Shown one piece after another: positions 16,027 to 24,181 of a stretch of DNA of 64,000 nucleotides (position 1 is its first letter; each line of letters opens with the position of its first letter). Source of the DNA: JADLGJ01 sp031423615 (GTDB lineage: Bacteria; Omnitrophota; Gorgyraeia; Zapsychrales; JANLHA01). Made by a program: the position numbers and the translations under genes. The stretch spans positions 1 to 64,000 of the forward strand of contig JANPFV010000015.1 in NCBI GenBank assembly GCA_031423615.1, in the 5' to 3' direction. The notes below the pieces were generated by a model. That model was not told where the DNA came from. It ran no database searches and saw nothing but the letters and a program-made list of their open reading frames with translations.

Positions 16027-16164
16027 ATGAATGGTAATAAAACATTGGAACAGTTAATAAATACCAAACAGAGTCATTTCGATGAGAAATTTTGGTATGA
16101 TAATGAATGGGGATACTCCAAGAAAGTGATCGATCTGATTTCTTACGTTGATTCTGTCAAGTAA
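16027..16164 (+). pseudogene. gap: Displaced 3' end of gap (GAPDH C-terminal tail), copy B
   Basis: A 45-codon frame ending in WYDNEWGYSKKVIDLISYVD plus SVK, again the conserved GAPDH C-terminus, but clearly diverged from copy A at the DNA level. It starts with the same element-like ATAAATGAATGGTAATAAA leader (16023-16041), placed 70 bp before the WYD codons versus 71 bp in copy A. A terminator follows and then ordinary host genes, so this is probably the outermost right junction carrying the host's original gap tail. Confidence 0.7.
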
Positions 16165-16180
16165 AAGCGGGAACAAAGAT

Positions 16181-16218
16181 AAAATAACCAGTTATCGAAA
16201 GGTAGCTGGTTATTTTTT
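16181..16218 (+). terminator. Rho-independent terminator after GAPDH tail B
   Basis: AAAATAACCAGTTA pairs with TAGCTGGTTATTTT (one G-U pair) around an 8-base loop, and the U-run is part of the 3' arm. It lies 17 bp after the stop of tail B. The CCAGTTA core matches the hairpins at 10178 and 10638. Confidence 0.8.
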
Positions 16219-16223
16219 ACAAT

Positions 16224-16279
16224 TCTTTGACAATCATTTTACTTGTCTTTGACAACACTTTTTTTGTTCCTGTCATACT
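16224..16279 (+). promoter_or_regulatory. Promoter region of the rhodanese-like gene with tandem TCTTTGACAA
   Basis: TCTTTGACAA occurs at 16224-16233 and 16246-16255 (period 22), each containing a consensus TTGACA -35. CATACT at 16274-16279, preceded by TG-N, could be an extended -10 for the second copy (19-bp spacing). This would drive the rhodanese-like gene and marks the return to host DNA. Confidence 0.45.
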
Positions 16280-16325
16280 TTGATTGTGGCAAATCCAATC
16301 ACCCACAACGAAAAGGAGACAGGAA

Positions 16326-16898
16326 ATGAAGAATCATTTAGTGGTCCCAGTTATTCTGTCAGTACTGTTGTTTGTTGCAATGTTTTATGCCGGCTTGGCC
16401 TCTTCTTCCAGCGGCCGGGAAAAGATCTATAATCCTTTAATCGATTATCGAGGATTTAAAAAGCAGGTTTTAGGGGTCGAAAGTAGCAGAGAAAAAAACA
16501 AGCTCACTCTCGACGAATTCTTAAAAATTGCGAAACAAGCGGGGACCATCGTTCTCGATGCGCGCAGCAAGGATAAATTTGACATGAAACACATTGCCGG
16601 CGCAGTCCATTTGGCGTTCACCGATTTTACGCAGAAGACTTTGGCGCGAGTAATCCCGTCTAAGAACACCAAAGTCTTAATCTATTGCAATAATAATTTT
16701 ACCAATGATTCAGAAGAATTTATGACCAAGTCTGCCCCGACGGCATTGAATGTCCATACGACGGTTTCATTGGCAATATATGGTTATAAAAATGTCTCTG
16801 AGTTGGGTCCGGCGCTGGATGAAAACAATCCTAAATTAACGTTTGAATCTTCTCCTAAAGGGGACGCTAGCATTACGGTCGAGAGTTCTGAAAGATAA
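16326..16898 (+). CDS. Membrane-anchored rhodanese-like protein
   Basis: A 190-residue protein with an N-terminal signal/anchor helix (VVPVILSVLLFVAMFYAGL) and a rhodanese-like domain over residues ~55-165. VLDARSKDKF and HIAGAVHL are the typical rhodanese blocks, and the candidate active-site cysteine lies in IYCNNNF. The ATG at 16326 is chosen over an upstream in-frame start because AAAAGGAGA lies just before it. It probably faces the periplasm and may act in sulphur transfer or as a binding module. It stands alone between the element junction and a two-component system. Confidence 0.75.
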   Translation: MKNHLVVPVILSVLLFVAMFYAGLASSSSGREKIYNPLIDYRGFKKQVLGVESSREKNKLTLDEFLKIAKQAGTIVLDARSKDKFDMKHIAGAVHLAFTDFTQKTLARVIPSKNTKVLIYCNNNFTNDSEEFMTKSAPTALNVHTTVSLAIYGYKNVSELGPALDENNPKLTFESSPKGDASITVESSER

Positions 16899-16935
16899 AT
16901 AATTTTGTAACTTTAAGAAGAGAGAATGTGGCATA

Positions 16936-18597
16936 ATGAAATCGTTTCTCTTTGGGAATCATTTTTTCGCCATGCCCATACTCTCTTCTGCCAGATTCGG
17001 CGTCGTTTTTATTTTGCTCATTATTGTTCCAGCAACCGTACTGTCTTTCTTTTCCCTTCATTCGCTGACGAAAGAATCGGCATACCTTGAACAGCAAGTC
17101 CAGTCTGGGTTGAAAGAGGAAGTTCGGCATGGGCATTCTTCCGTTAATCAGCTGCTTAAGCGGATGCACCATGAATTGGACGGGTACTTTTCGGAGGAAG
17201 CCGGAGGGGAACATTTAAAGGAAAAATCGCCTTATGCTGGCATTATCTTTAAGTTGAGCAAGGACCGCCAATTCCTTCTTCCTGATCCCGCTGCTTTGTC
17301 TTCCCCGGAGCAAGAATTTGTGTCCTCGACAAAGAATTTTTTTAATGATACGGTTCCTGTGCCCGTCTACTCCGGCCGCTATCAGGCCGATACCAGTCCC
17401 ACCCAGGAAGCTTACAACGTGAATACTGACCCGCAGCCCAGCGGAAAGATTTTCTTTTCTCAAATCATCGCCGGCCACACCAGCGGGACAATACCGTTGA
17501 TTTTGAATGGCGAAAACCAGCTTTTGTTTTGGAAAGCTTGGAGTGATGGGCAGATCGTGGGATGCTTGATTGATAAGGGTCATTTTAAAAAAGAAATGAG
17601 TGATATTCTACCTCAGGCCGTGACGGAGTCCCGCATTTTGACGGTTCTTGATGACACCGCCCGGCCTATTGTTCTCGTCGATGGAATGGGATATAGGGAT
17701 TGGCGGCAAACGTATCTTTCCAAAGAAATAAGCCGCGCCTTGCCCAATTGGAAAATTGCCGTTTATTTGATAAATCCACAAGCCATATCCCTTCAGGCCA
17801 ATCGCTTTTCAAAAATCATCCAGTTTATTATCCTCATGATGTTTTTAGTTATCGCTTTAGGCTGTTTGCTTGTTTATAATTTCTTGACTGAGAAAATGCG
17901 TCTCGCTCAACAAAGAATTGCCTTTGCGATCAATGTTTCTCATGAATTACGAACGCCATTGACTTCGATCCAAATGTTTGCTCAGATGCTTGTGGAGAAG
18001 AAAGGCGAGTCACACAAGAAGCAGGAACAATATTTGCAGTTTATTTTGTCGGAAACGGGGCGACTCAAACACTTAGTCAATCATCTGCTGGATTTTTCTT
18101 CTCTCGAGAATAAGCATCACCGTTATCAAAAGGAATCGATAGATATCATAAAGCTTTGCCGGGATTTGGTTGAGTCGCAAAGGCTAAGATTAGAAACGCT
18201 CGGGTTTACTGTGCAATTTTATTCCGTGGCAGAGTCTGTTCTTGTTTGGGCAGATCAAGAGGCCATAAAACAGTCTTTGTTGAATTTATTAACCAATGCC
18301 GAAAAATATTCCTTGGAACAAAAGGAAATGAGTTTATACATTCATGTTGTCGGGAAATTTGTTATGATCGATGTGAAAGATGAAGGGGTTGGCATCACAA
18401 AGGAAGAACGGGAAAGAATTTTTGAAGAATTTTATCGTATTGACGCTCCGGTTAATACAAAAATACAAGGCACGGGGCTGGGGCTTACCATGGCGCGAAA
18501 AATAATCCGCGACCATAAGGGAGATTTGCTTTGTCTCGCGGCGGTTAAAGGGGCCTTTTTTCGAATTCAATTGCCAATCCAGAAATTTCTAAAATGA
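16936..18597 (+). CDS. Sensor histidine kinase
   Basis: A 553-residue membrane kinase. One helix near residues 20-45 and another near 290-318 bracket a periplasmic sensor of ~245 residues without a recognised fold. A HisKA domain follows with H336 (VSHELRTPLTS), then a HATPase domain with the N-box (LLTNAEKY), G1 (DEGVGI) and G2 (GTGLGL). It phosphorylates the response regulator encoded next, with which it overlaps by 4 bp. A GAAGAGAGA stretch precedes the start. The stimulus cannot be inferred. Confidence 0.88.
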   Translation: MKSFLFGNHFFAMPILSSARFGVVFILLIIVPATVLSFFSLHSLTKESAYLEQQVQSGLKEEVRHGHSSVNQLLKRMHHELDGYFSEEAGGEHLKEKSPYAGIIFKLSKDRQFLLPDPAALSSPEQEFVSSTKNFFNDTVPVPVYSGRYQADTSPTQEAYNVNTDPQPSGKIFFSQIIAGHTSGTIPLILNGENQLLFWKAWSDGQIVGCLIDKGHFKKEMSDILPQAVTESRILTVLDDTARPIVLVDGMGYRDWRQTYLSKEISRALPNWKIAVYLINPQAISLQANRFSKIIQFIILMMFLVIALGCLLVYNFLTEKMRLAQQRIAFAINVSHELRTPLTSIQMFAQMLVEKKGESHKKQEQYLQFILSETGRLKHLVNHLLDFSSLENKHHRYQKESIDIIKLCRDLVESQRLRLETLGFTVQFYSVAESVLVWADQEAIKQSLLNLLTNAEKYSLEQKEMSLYIHVVGKFVMIDVKDEGVGITKEERERIFEEFYRIDAPVNTKIQGTGLGLTMARKIIRDHKGDLLCLAAVKGAFFRIQLPIQKFLK

Positions 18598-19295
18598 AAA
18601 AATCAAAGATTCTTATTGTGGAAGATGACGTCGCTATATTAACCGGCCTGACCGATCTGTTAAGGGGCGAAGGTTTCGAAGTTTTTTCTGCCACCGACGG
18701 AAAGAAAGCCTTAAGCCTTTACAACCAAGAACACCCGGATGTGATGATTGTCGATATTATGATCCCTGAGAAAAATGGTTTAGAAGTTTGCAAGGAAATT
18801 CGCAAGGTAGACCCCGTGGTTTCCCTGTTGATATTGACCGCCAAAAACCAGGAAATTGATAAAGTTGTTGGTCTGCAATTGGGCGCAGATGATTACCTTG
18901 CAAAACCTTTTGGCATTCATGAATTATTAGCCAGAGTTCAAGCGCTATTAAGAAGAAAGCAAATTCGGCCGAATTTAATGAAAAATAAAGATCCCCTTAC
19001 GTTTGGCCCTATTCGCATTGATGCCAGAAAGATGGAAGGTTATAAAGGGAAAAAGGTTTTTTCTCTTTCCGAGCGCGAAATCCAGCTTTTGCGACTATTT
19101 ACGGCCCATGCGAATGAGGTCTTAGAAAGGGACATGATTTTAAATGTTGTTTGGGGAATTTCCTACGTTGGGACAACGCGGACCTTAGACCAGCACATTG
19201 TCAAATTGAGGCAAAAGATTGAGGATGACCCTTCTTCTCCTAAATATATTAGGACCGTTCATGGTGTCGGTTACCGGTTCTGCCCGCCCACATGA
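18594..19295 (+). CDS. OmpR-family response regulator
   Basis: A 233-residue regulator with a receiver domain (acidic pair EDD near residue 10, phospho-acceptor D54 in IVDIM, Lys in AKPFG) followed by a C-terminal winged-helix DNA-binding domain (SEREIQLLRLF, TRTLDQHIVKLRQKI, YIRTVHGVGYRF). The length is standard. It overlaps the kinase gene by 4 bp and the next gene by ATGA, so it is the partner of the upstream kinase and a transcription factor of unknown regulon. Confidence 0.9.
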   Translation: MKKSKILIVEDDVAILTGLTDLLRGEGFEVFSATDGKKALSLYNQEHPDVMIVDIMIPEKNGLEVCKEIRKVDPVVSLLILTAKNQEIDKVVGLQLGADDYLAKPFGIHELLARVQALLRRKQIRPNLMKNKDPLTFGPIRIDARKMEGYKGKKVFSLSEREIQLLRLFTAHANEVLERDMILNVVWGISYVGTTRTLDQHIVKLRQKIEDDPSSPKYIRTVHGVGYRFCPPT

Positions 19296-19816
19296 GAAAA
19301 TTGACCCATAAAGAAATTGTCAGCCGGCAGAATGAGTTGCAAAGAGAATCGGTTACCACGATTCCTTTGACTGTTGTGGTCAACAACATCCGCAGTTTAC
19401 ATAATGTCGGATCGATTTTCCGCACGGCCGACGGAGTCGGTGTAGAAAAGATTTGGCTTTGCGGCATCACCGGTTATCCTCCCCATTCTCAGATTGCCAA
19501 GACGGCCCTCGGCGCGGAAACGCGCGTCAAGTGGGACCATGCCTATGACGCCCAAGATGTGATTGGTGATCTTAAGAAAAAAGGCTACCAGATTGTGCTG
19601 CTCGAGCAGACGGACAAAAGTATTTCTTATCATCGCTTTGTTCCCGCGTCTTTAGTTTGTTTAGTGGTCGGTAATGAAATCCAAGGCGTTTGCGATGAAT
19701 TGGTCGCATTATCGGACGCGTCGGTTGAGATTGAAATGGCTGGCCACAAAAATTCTTTAAATGTCGGTGTGGCCTTTGGGATTGTCGCTTATCATTTTCG
19801 AAACTGTTTAAAGTGA
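19292..19816 (+). CDS. TrmH/SpoU-family RNA methyltransferase
   Basis: A 174-residue SPOUT enzyme. Motif 1 is NNIRSLHNVGSIFRTADG, motif 2 is VVGNEIQGV and motif 3 is HKNSLNVGVAFGIVAY, the knot that binds S-adenosylmethionine. It would 2'-O-methylate a ribose in tRNA or rRNA. Lacking an N-terminal extension, it resembles the short SpoU/TrmL-like members, but the target is not determined. Overlap with the response regulator gene suggests co-transcription without functional coupling. Confidence 0.85.
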   Translation: MRKLTHKEIVSRQNELQRESVTTIPLTVVVNNIRSLHNVGSIFRTADGVGVEKIWLCGITGYPPHSQIAKTALGAETRVKWDHAYDAQDVIGDLKKKGYQIVLLEQTDKSISYHRFVPASLVCLVVGNEIQGVCDELVALSDASVEIEMAGHKNSLNVGVAFGIVAYHFRNCLK

Positions 19817-20184
19817 TTCTTAAAGAAAAGAATATTTGCGGCTGGGATGGGTCTCATTGCGAAAGTGGGGACGTCGCCGTCTAATCAGAAAAACTTGCCC
19901 AGCGCGTTAATCAGCCTTTTTATAACTCTTGCGAAATAGGAATTCTCTCGCTCCCTCTTACCCGGAATCCTGGACTGGCTTTATCTTAGGCCTCAGAATG
20001 GCCTTTGGCTCGGTTTCCCGCTGGAATTATTTCAGGTGATATTTTGTAAGAAAAGCGCCTGAGGGTTTTATTTTCCATAAATACTGTTATAATAATTTTG
20101 GATTTTTAATTTTTTAAGGAAAGAAATCTCGATCAATTCCGATTTTTATAAAATCAATCCTATTGGAAAGATGAAAAGGTTCTT
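19817..20184 (+). other. Intergenic region with a candidate promoter
   Basis: About 370 bp without a convincing gene or tRNA. Near its end TATAAT (20088-20093) is a perfect -10, with a weak GTTTTA at -35; this would start a transcript ~90 bases before the amidase gene. The first 250 bp show no strong hairpin or repeat and may contain a decayed sequence. Confidence 0.4.
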
Positions 20185-21198
20185 TTGCCGCGCATGAAAT
20201 TTATTTTTTATTTATTTGCTGGCCTATGGATCTTGATGGTCGCAGGTTGTGAAACGCTTCCTCCCGCGCCCGGGGCTTCGCGCGACCTTAAAGTCCTCTG
20301 TGAGCAATATCATGTTCAATGGTATTTAGACAGCGTTTCTCAGGTTGTTAATTTACGGGCCGCTGGACGAGAAGCAAAGGCCTTGCTGGGCAGTAATGTG
20401 GTTATTGTCGACGGCGAGAAGGTCTTTTTGAGCGATTCTTTGAGCCGGGAACGCGGCACCGTGATTGTTCCGCCGGATTTCTTAGCAAAAGTCATCTTGC
20501 GTATTGTCGGGACGGGTCCGAGTAGCAGGATGGGGTATCATATTGTGGTGGATGCCGGTCATGGGGGAAAAGATCCCGGTTGTAAGGGTCGCAGCGGAAC
20601 AGAAGAAAAGGACATTGTTTTAGATATCGCTCGGCGCTTAAAACAGGACTTGCAAGCCAAGGGTTTTAAAGTGACAATGACCCGCGACCGCGATGTTTTC
20701 ATTTCGCTGGAAGAACGGACCGAAATAGCGACACGCGCGAAAGCTGACCTTTTTGTCAGCATCCATGCCAATTCCAGTCCTTCCCGGACCGTGGATGGAA
20801 TTGAGGTGTATGCGTTGCGAGATCTTAATAGTCAGGAAAAGCATGATCCCCAGCGATTGAAGAATCAGCGTTTGTTGTGCAAGAGTTTGACGATGAAAAG
20901 CGGAGACGGGAATCTGGAATCGATCGTGAGCGATATGCTTTACAATTATAAACTTTCAGAGTCTCAGCTTTTGGCGTCTTATGTGAACAAGGGAACGAGC
21001 CTCGGTGCAAAAGTCAACAGCCGCGGCGTTAAGCGCGCTGGTTTCCATGTTTTGCGCAACACATTGATTCCCGCGGTTCTGGTTGAGGTGGGATTTCTGA
21101 CGAATTCCCAGGAGGAAGGGCAATTGCGTCAGCCAAACTACCGTCAAGAAATTGCGGATGGAGTGGCGTCCAGCCTGATCAGCTTTTCAGCGAAATAA
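20185..21198 (+). CDS. N-acetylmuramoyl-L-alanine amidase lipoprotein
   Basis: A 337-residue Amidase_3 enzyme with a lipoprotein signal (LFAGLWILMVAGC, lipobox Cys near residue 22). The zinc and catalytic motifs are VDAGHGGKDPG, a downstream Glu in EEKD, SIHANSS and VEVGFLTN, all intact. It would cleave the stem peptide from muramic acid during wall remodelling, anchored to a membrane. TTG 20185 has AAAAGG at 5-bp spacing; ATG 20194 is the alternative. It lies two bases upstream of murI, so both belong to a cell-wall operon. Confidence 0.88.
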   Translation: MPRMKFIFYLFAGLWILMVAGCETLPPAPGASRDLKVLCEQYHVQWYLDSVSQVVNLRAAGREAKALLGSNVVIVDGEKVFLSDSLSRERGTVIVPPDFLAKVILRIVGTGPSSRMGYHIVVDAGHGGKDPGCKGRSGTEEKDIVLDIARRLKQDLQAKGFKVTMTRDRDVFISLEERTEIATRAKADLFVSIHANSSPSRTVDGIEVYALRDLNSQEKHDPQRLKNQRLLCKSLTMKSGDGNLESIVSDMLYNYKLSESQLLASYVNKGTSLGAKVNSRGVKRAGFHVLRNTLIPAVLVEVGFLTNSQEEGQLRQPNYRQEIADGVASSLISFSAK

Positions 21199-21200
21199 GT

Positions 21201-22013
21201 ATGTTAAACACAAATCAAAGAAATCAACCTATCGGGGTATTTGATTCCGGACTCGGCGGATTGACCGTCGTGAAAGCCTTGATGCGGCGTCTTCCGCATG
21301 AAGACATTGTTTATTTCGGCGATACCGCGCGTGTTCCTTACGGCACAAAATCCCGGGAGTCGATCATTCGCTTTTCCAAGGAAAATGTTGCGTTCCTTTT
21401 AAAACAGCAGGTCAAAATGATTGTGGTGGCGTGTAATTCATCGTCGAGCCATGCTTTGGCCGCTTTGCATGAAACATTTGATTTACCGATTTTAGGCGTC
21501 ATTGAACCGGGGTGCCGCGCTGCGGCTAAAGCGACCAAAAATAAAAAAGTCGGGATCATCGCCACTCCCGCTACGATTAACAGTTATGCTTATCCACAGG
21601 AAATCGCGCGTTTGGATTCGACGATCAAGGTTTTGAGTCAGGCTTGTCCGCTTTTTGTTCCGCTGATTGAAGAGGGCTGGTCCACAAAGCCGGTTACCGT
21701 TTCCGTCGCAAAGGAATATTTAAAGAAATTGTGTCATTCGCAAATCGATACGCTGATTTTAGGCTGTACGCATTATCCTTTGCTTAAAGCGACTCTGCGA
21801 AAAGTTTTGGGGAAAAAGGTAGGTCTGGTCGATTCCGCTGAAGAAGTCGTGCAAGATGTGCGCGACACGCTAGAAAATAAAAACGCTTTCAATGTCCAGT
21901 CGGGGAAAGCCCGGTATAAATTCTTAGTCAGCGATGAGCCGGCCCATTTTCAAAAACTGGCGCGCCGTTTTTTAGGGTTCGACATCAAAGACGTGGAGCG
22001 GTGTCATGTTTGA
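21201..22013 (+). CDS. murI: Glutamate racemase
   Basis: A 270-residue enzyme that makes D-glutamate for peptidoglycan. It begins with IGVFDSGLGGLTV and carries the two catalytic cysteines in VACNSSSS (C78) and LGCTHYPLL (C189), plus YFGDTARVPYG. CNSSSS in place of the usual CNTAS/CNTAT is a mild variation near the first cysteine. It overlaps queD by 8 bp and follows the amidase gene by 2 bp. Confidence 0.93.
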   Translation: MLNTNQRNQPIGVFDSGLGGLTVVKALMRRLPHEDIVYFGDTARVPYGTKSRESIIRFSKENVAFLLKQQVKMIVVACNSSSSHALAALHETFDLPILGVIEPGCRAAAKATKNKKVGIIATPATINSYAYPQEIARLDSTIKVLSQACPLFVPLIEEGWSTKPVTVSVAKEYLKKLCHSQIDTLILGCTHYPLLKATLRKVLGKKVGLVDSAEEVVQDVRDTLENKNAFNVQSGKARYKFLVSDEPAHFQKLARRFLGFDIKDVERCHV

Positions 22014-22368
22014 ATTATCCATCACCGGTGATTTTGCATCCGCGCATTTTTTAAGGGATTATGAAGGTCCCTGTAAAAATCTGCACGGTCATAGTTGGAA
22101 AGTGGAAGTCACGATCCAGTCTGATAAGCTCAACACTATCGGGCTGGTGGTCGATTTTCGCGACATGAAACAACGCCTCAAAGAAGTTCTTTTGCCCCTG
22201 GATCATATTTGCCTCAATGACCTGCCTTATTTTCAGAAAGTCAATCCCTCGACGGAAAATTTGGCGCAGTATATTTATCGGGAATTGGCCCGTGTGGTCC
22301 ATCCTTTTGTTTTAAGGCGTGTCCGCGTTTGGGAAAGTGAAACTTCGAGTATAACCTATTTTGAATGA
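22006..22368 (+). CDS. queD: 6-carboxytetrahydropterin synthase
   Basis: A 120-residue QueD/PTPS enzyme that converts dihydroneopterin triphosphate to 6-carboxytetrahydropterin, the second step of queuosine (preQ0) synthesis. The zinc histidines lie in DFASAHFL and NLHGHSW, the catalytic Cys in GPCKNLHGH, and there is a late Glu in WESETSS. It is the first gene of a queD-queC-queE-queF set and overlaps both murI and queC, so translation is coupled. Confidence 0.92.
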   Translation: MFELSITGDFASAHFLRDYEGPCKNLHGHSWKVEVTIQSDKLNTIGLVVDFRDMKQRLKEVLLPLDHICLNDLPYFQKVNPSTENLAQYIYRELARVVHPFVLRRVRVWESETSSITYFE

Positions 22369-23018
22369 TGAAAAAAAAAGCTGTTGTCCTTTTATCCGGC
22401 GGTTTAGATTCCGCGACGACACTTTTTGCCAGCCAAGCGAAAGGTTATCAAACGTTCTGTCTGATTTTTGACTATGGTCAGCGGCACCGCAAAGAAATCC
22501 TTTGCGCTAAAAAGTTGGCGCAAGCGACCCAAAGCGATTATAAAATTGTTAAAATTGGATTGCCGTGGGGAGGATCAGCCTTAACGGACAAAAAAATCGC
22601 TTTACCAAAAAATCGCAAGAATATTCCGAATGAAATTCCCGTCACCTATGTTCCGGCGAGGAATATTATCTTTTTGAGTTTTGCCGCCTCTTATGCTGAA
22701 GCACTCGGAGCGCAAGCGATCTTTATCGGGGCCAATGCTGTGGATTATTCAGGTTATCCCGATTGCCGGCCGTCTTTTTATAAGGCCTTTGCCCGGGTTA
22801 TGAAATGCGGTTTAAAGACGGGGGTTTCCGGGCAAGTGATCAAAATTCATACCCCTCTTATCCGTAAGACCAAGGCGGAAATTATTCGGATCGGCCGCAA
22901 ACTCAACGTTCCTTATGATTTGACATGGTCATGCTACGCCGGCGGGAAAAATCCTTGCGGGGTATGCGACAGTTGTCTTTTGCGTACCAAAGGTTTCCGC
23001 GAAGCCATAAATTCATAA
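22365..23018 (+). CDS. queC: 7-cyano-7-deazaguanine synthase
   Basis: A 217-residue QueC, which converts 7-carboxy-7-deazaguanine and ammonia to preQ0 using ATP. The PP-loop motif is VLLSGGLDSATT near the N-terminus; YVPARNIIFLSFAASYAEALGA and the C-terminal zinc site with CYAGGKNPCGVCDSC (four cysteines) are typical. It overlaps queD by 4 bp. The length is normal. Confidence 0.94.
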   Translation: MMKKKAVVLLSGGLDSATTLFASQAKGYQTFCLIFDYGQRHRKEILCAKKLAQATQSDYKIVKIGLPWGGSALTDKKIALPKNRKNIPNEIPVTYVPARNIIFLSFAASYAEALGAQAIFIGANAVDYSGYPDCRPSFYKAFARVMKCGLKTGVSGQVIKIHTPLIRKTKAEIIRIGRKLNVPYDLTWSCYAGGKNPCGVCDSCLLRTKGFREAINS

Positions 23019-23069
23019 TAAAATCCATACTGTTTTTAAAGACTATGTTTTGCTGCTAAAGGTTTTTCA

Positions 23070-23768
23070 ATGACGACCGCAAAAATCTCAGAAATTTTTC
23101 AATCCATTCAAGGCGAGGGCAAATATGCCGGCTTCCGCCAAGTCTTTGTGCGCTTTTTTGGTTGCCATATGCATTGCTCCTGGTGCGATACGCCCGAGTC
23201 CATTGGTGACACTACGCGCAATTATCACGAAATGACCTTGTCTGCGGTTTTTGCCAGGATTAAAGAACTTTGGCCGGATTGTCATTCGGTGAGTTTAACC
23301 GGAGGGGAACCGTTATTGCAGGCAGAATTTATAACCCAGCTTTTACCGCTTTTAAAAAAAGCCCGCATGCCGGTGCATTTGGAAACCAGCGGCGTTCTTT
23401 ATAGGAATTTAGCACAAGTCATCAAGAATATCGATACCATCGCCATGGATATCAAGTTGCCAAGCTCGACGGGAGAACGGGCTTTTTGGAAAGAGCACGA
23501 GCAGTTTTTAAGGCTGGCCCGTAAGGGCAAAAAGGATGTTTTTGTTAAAGCCATTATCAGCCGTCACACTTCCCCAAAAGATTTACTGCGAGCCGTCAAA
23601 ATTTTAAAAGACGTGGATCCCAATATGCTTTTTATACTGCAACCCAATACGTTTGATTTGAATAATGGGGTCGTACAAAAATGCCAAGATTTTCAGAGAC
23701 GGTGTTTTAAAATTTTGCCCAACACGCGTGTGCTGCCGCAAATGCATAAATTTATGAAAATCCGCTAA
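23070..23768 (+). CDS. queE: 7-carboxy-7-deazaguanine synthase (radical SAM)
   Basis: A 232-residue QueE that rearranges 6-carboxytetrahydropterin to 7-carboxy-7-deazaguanine. FQSIQGEGKYAG is the family N-terminus, the 4Fe-4S cluster binds C-x3-C-x2-C in GCHMHCSWCDT, and the SAM-binding block is SLTGGEPLLQ. It follows queC by about 50 bp and precedes queF by 11 bp within the same operon. Confidence 0.93.
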   Translation: MTTAKISEIFQSIQGEGKYAGFRQVFVRFFGCHMHCSWCDTPESIGDTTRNYHEMTLSAVFARIKELWPDCHSVSLTGGEPLLQAEFITQLLPLLKKARMPVHLETSGVLYRNLAQVIKNIDTIAMDIKLPSSTGERAFWKEHEQFLRLARKGKKDVFVKAIISRHTSPKDLLRAVKILKDVDPNMLFILQPNTFDLNNGVVQKCQDFQRRCFKILPNTRVLPQMHKFMKIR

Positions 23769-23779
23769 GGAGAGTTGCA

Positions 23780-24181
23780 ATGAAAAAAAATAAAAGTTCA
23801 TACGAAGGATTGCAATCGCATGTGCGCGACTTGAAAACGCCTCCGATTGAGGTTTGGAAAAATCAGTATGCGAGCCGGGACTATACGGTGGAAATAGAAA
23901 TTCCCGAGTTCACATGCATTTGCCCTAAAACCGGACTTCCGGATTTTGCCACGATCAAAATTGATTACATCCCGGGGCAAACATGTCTAGAATTAAAGTC
24001 TTTGAAAATGTACATCGTTTTCTTTAGGGAGATTGGGATTTTTCATGAGCATTTAACAAACAAAGTTCTCGACGACATTGTTAAGGCTTGCGCTCCCCGG
24101 TGGGCCCGGGTCACGGCCGTGATGAACCCCCGCGGAGGCCTGGCGACAGCGGTCAGCGCGGAATATGAAGGGAGGAAATAA
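23780..24181 (+). CDS. queF: NADPH-dependent 7-cyano-7-deazaguanine reductase
   Basis: A 133-residue QueF of the short (YkvM-like) type that reduces preQ0 to preQ1 before insertion into tRNA. The nucleophilic Cys is in the CICPKTGLPDFA block, followed by the NADPH motif LELKSLKMYIVFFRE and FHEHLTNK. A GGAGAG ribosome binding site precedes the ATG. Its stop overlaps the rph start (TAATG), so queuosine synthesis and RNA processing genes are co-transcribed. Confidence 0.94.
   Translation: MKKNKSSYEGLQSHVRDLKTPPIEVWKNQYASRDYTVEIEIPEFTCICPKTGLPDFATIKIDYIPGQTCLELKSLKMYIVFFREIGIFHEHLTNKVLDDIVKACAPRWARVTAVMNPRGGLATAVSAEYEGRK

Noticed and set aside
19817..20184. Structured RNA or tRNA in the intergenic region
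   Set aside because: No cloverleaf, no conserved riboswitch core and no strong stem could be recognised by reading.
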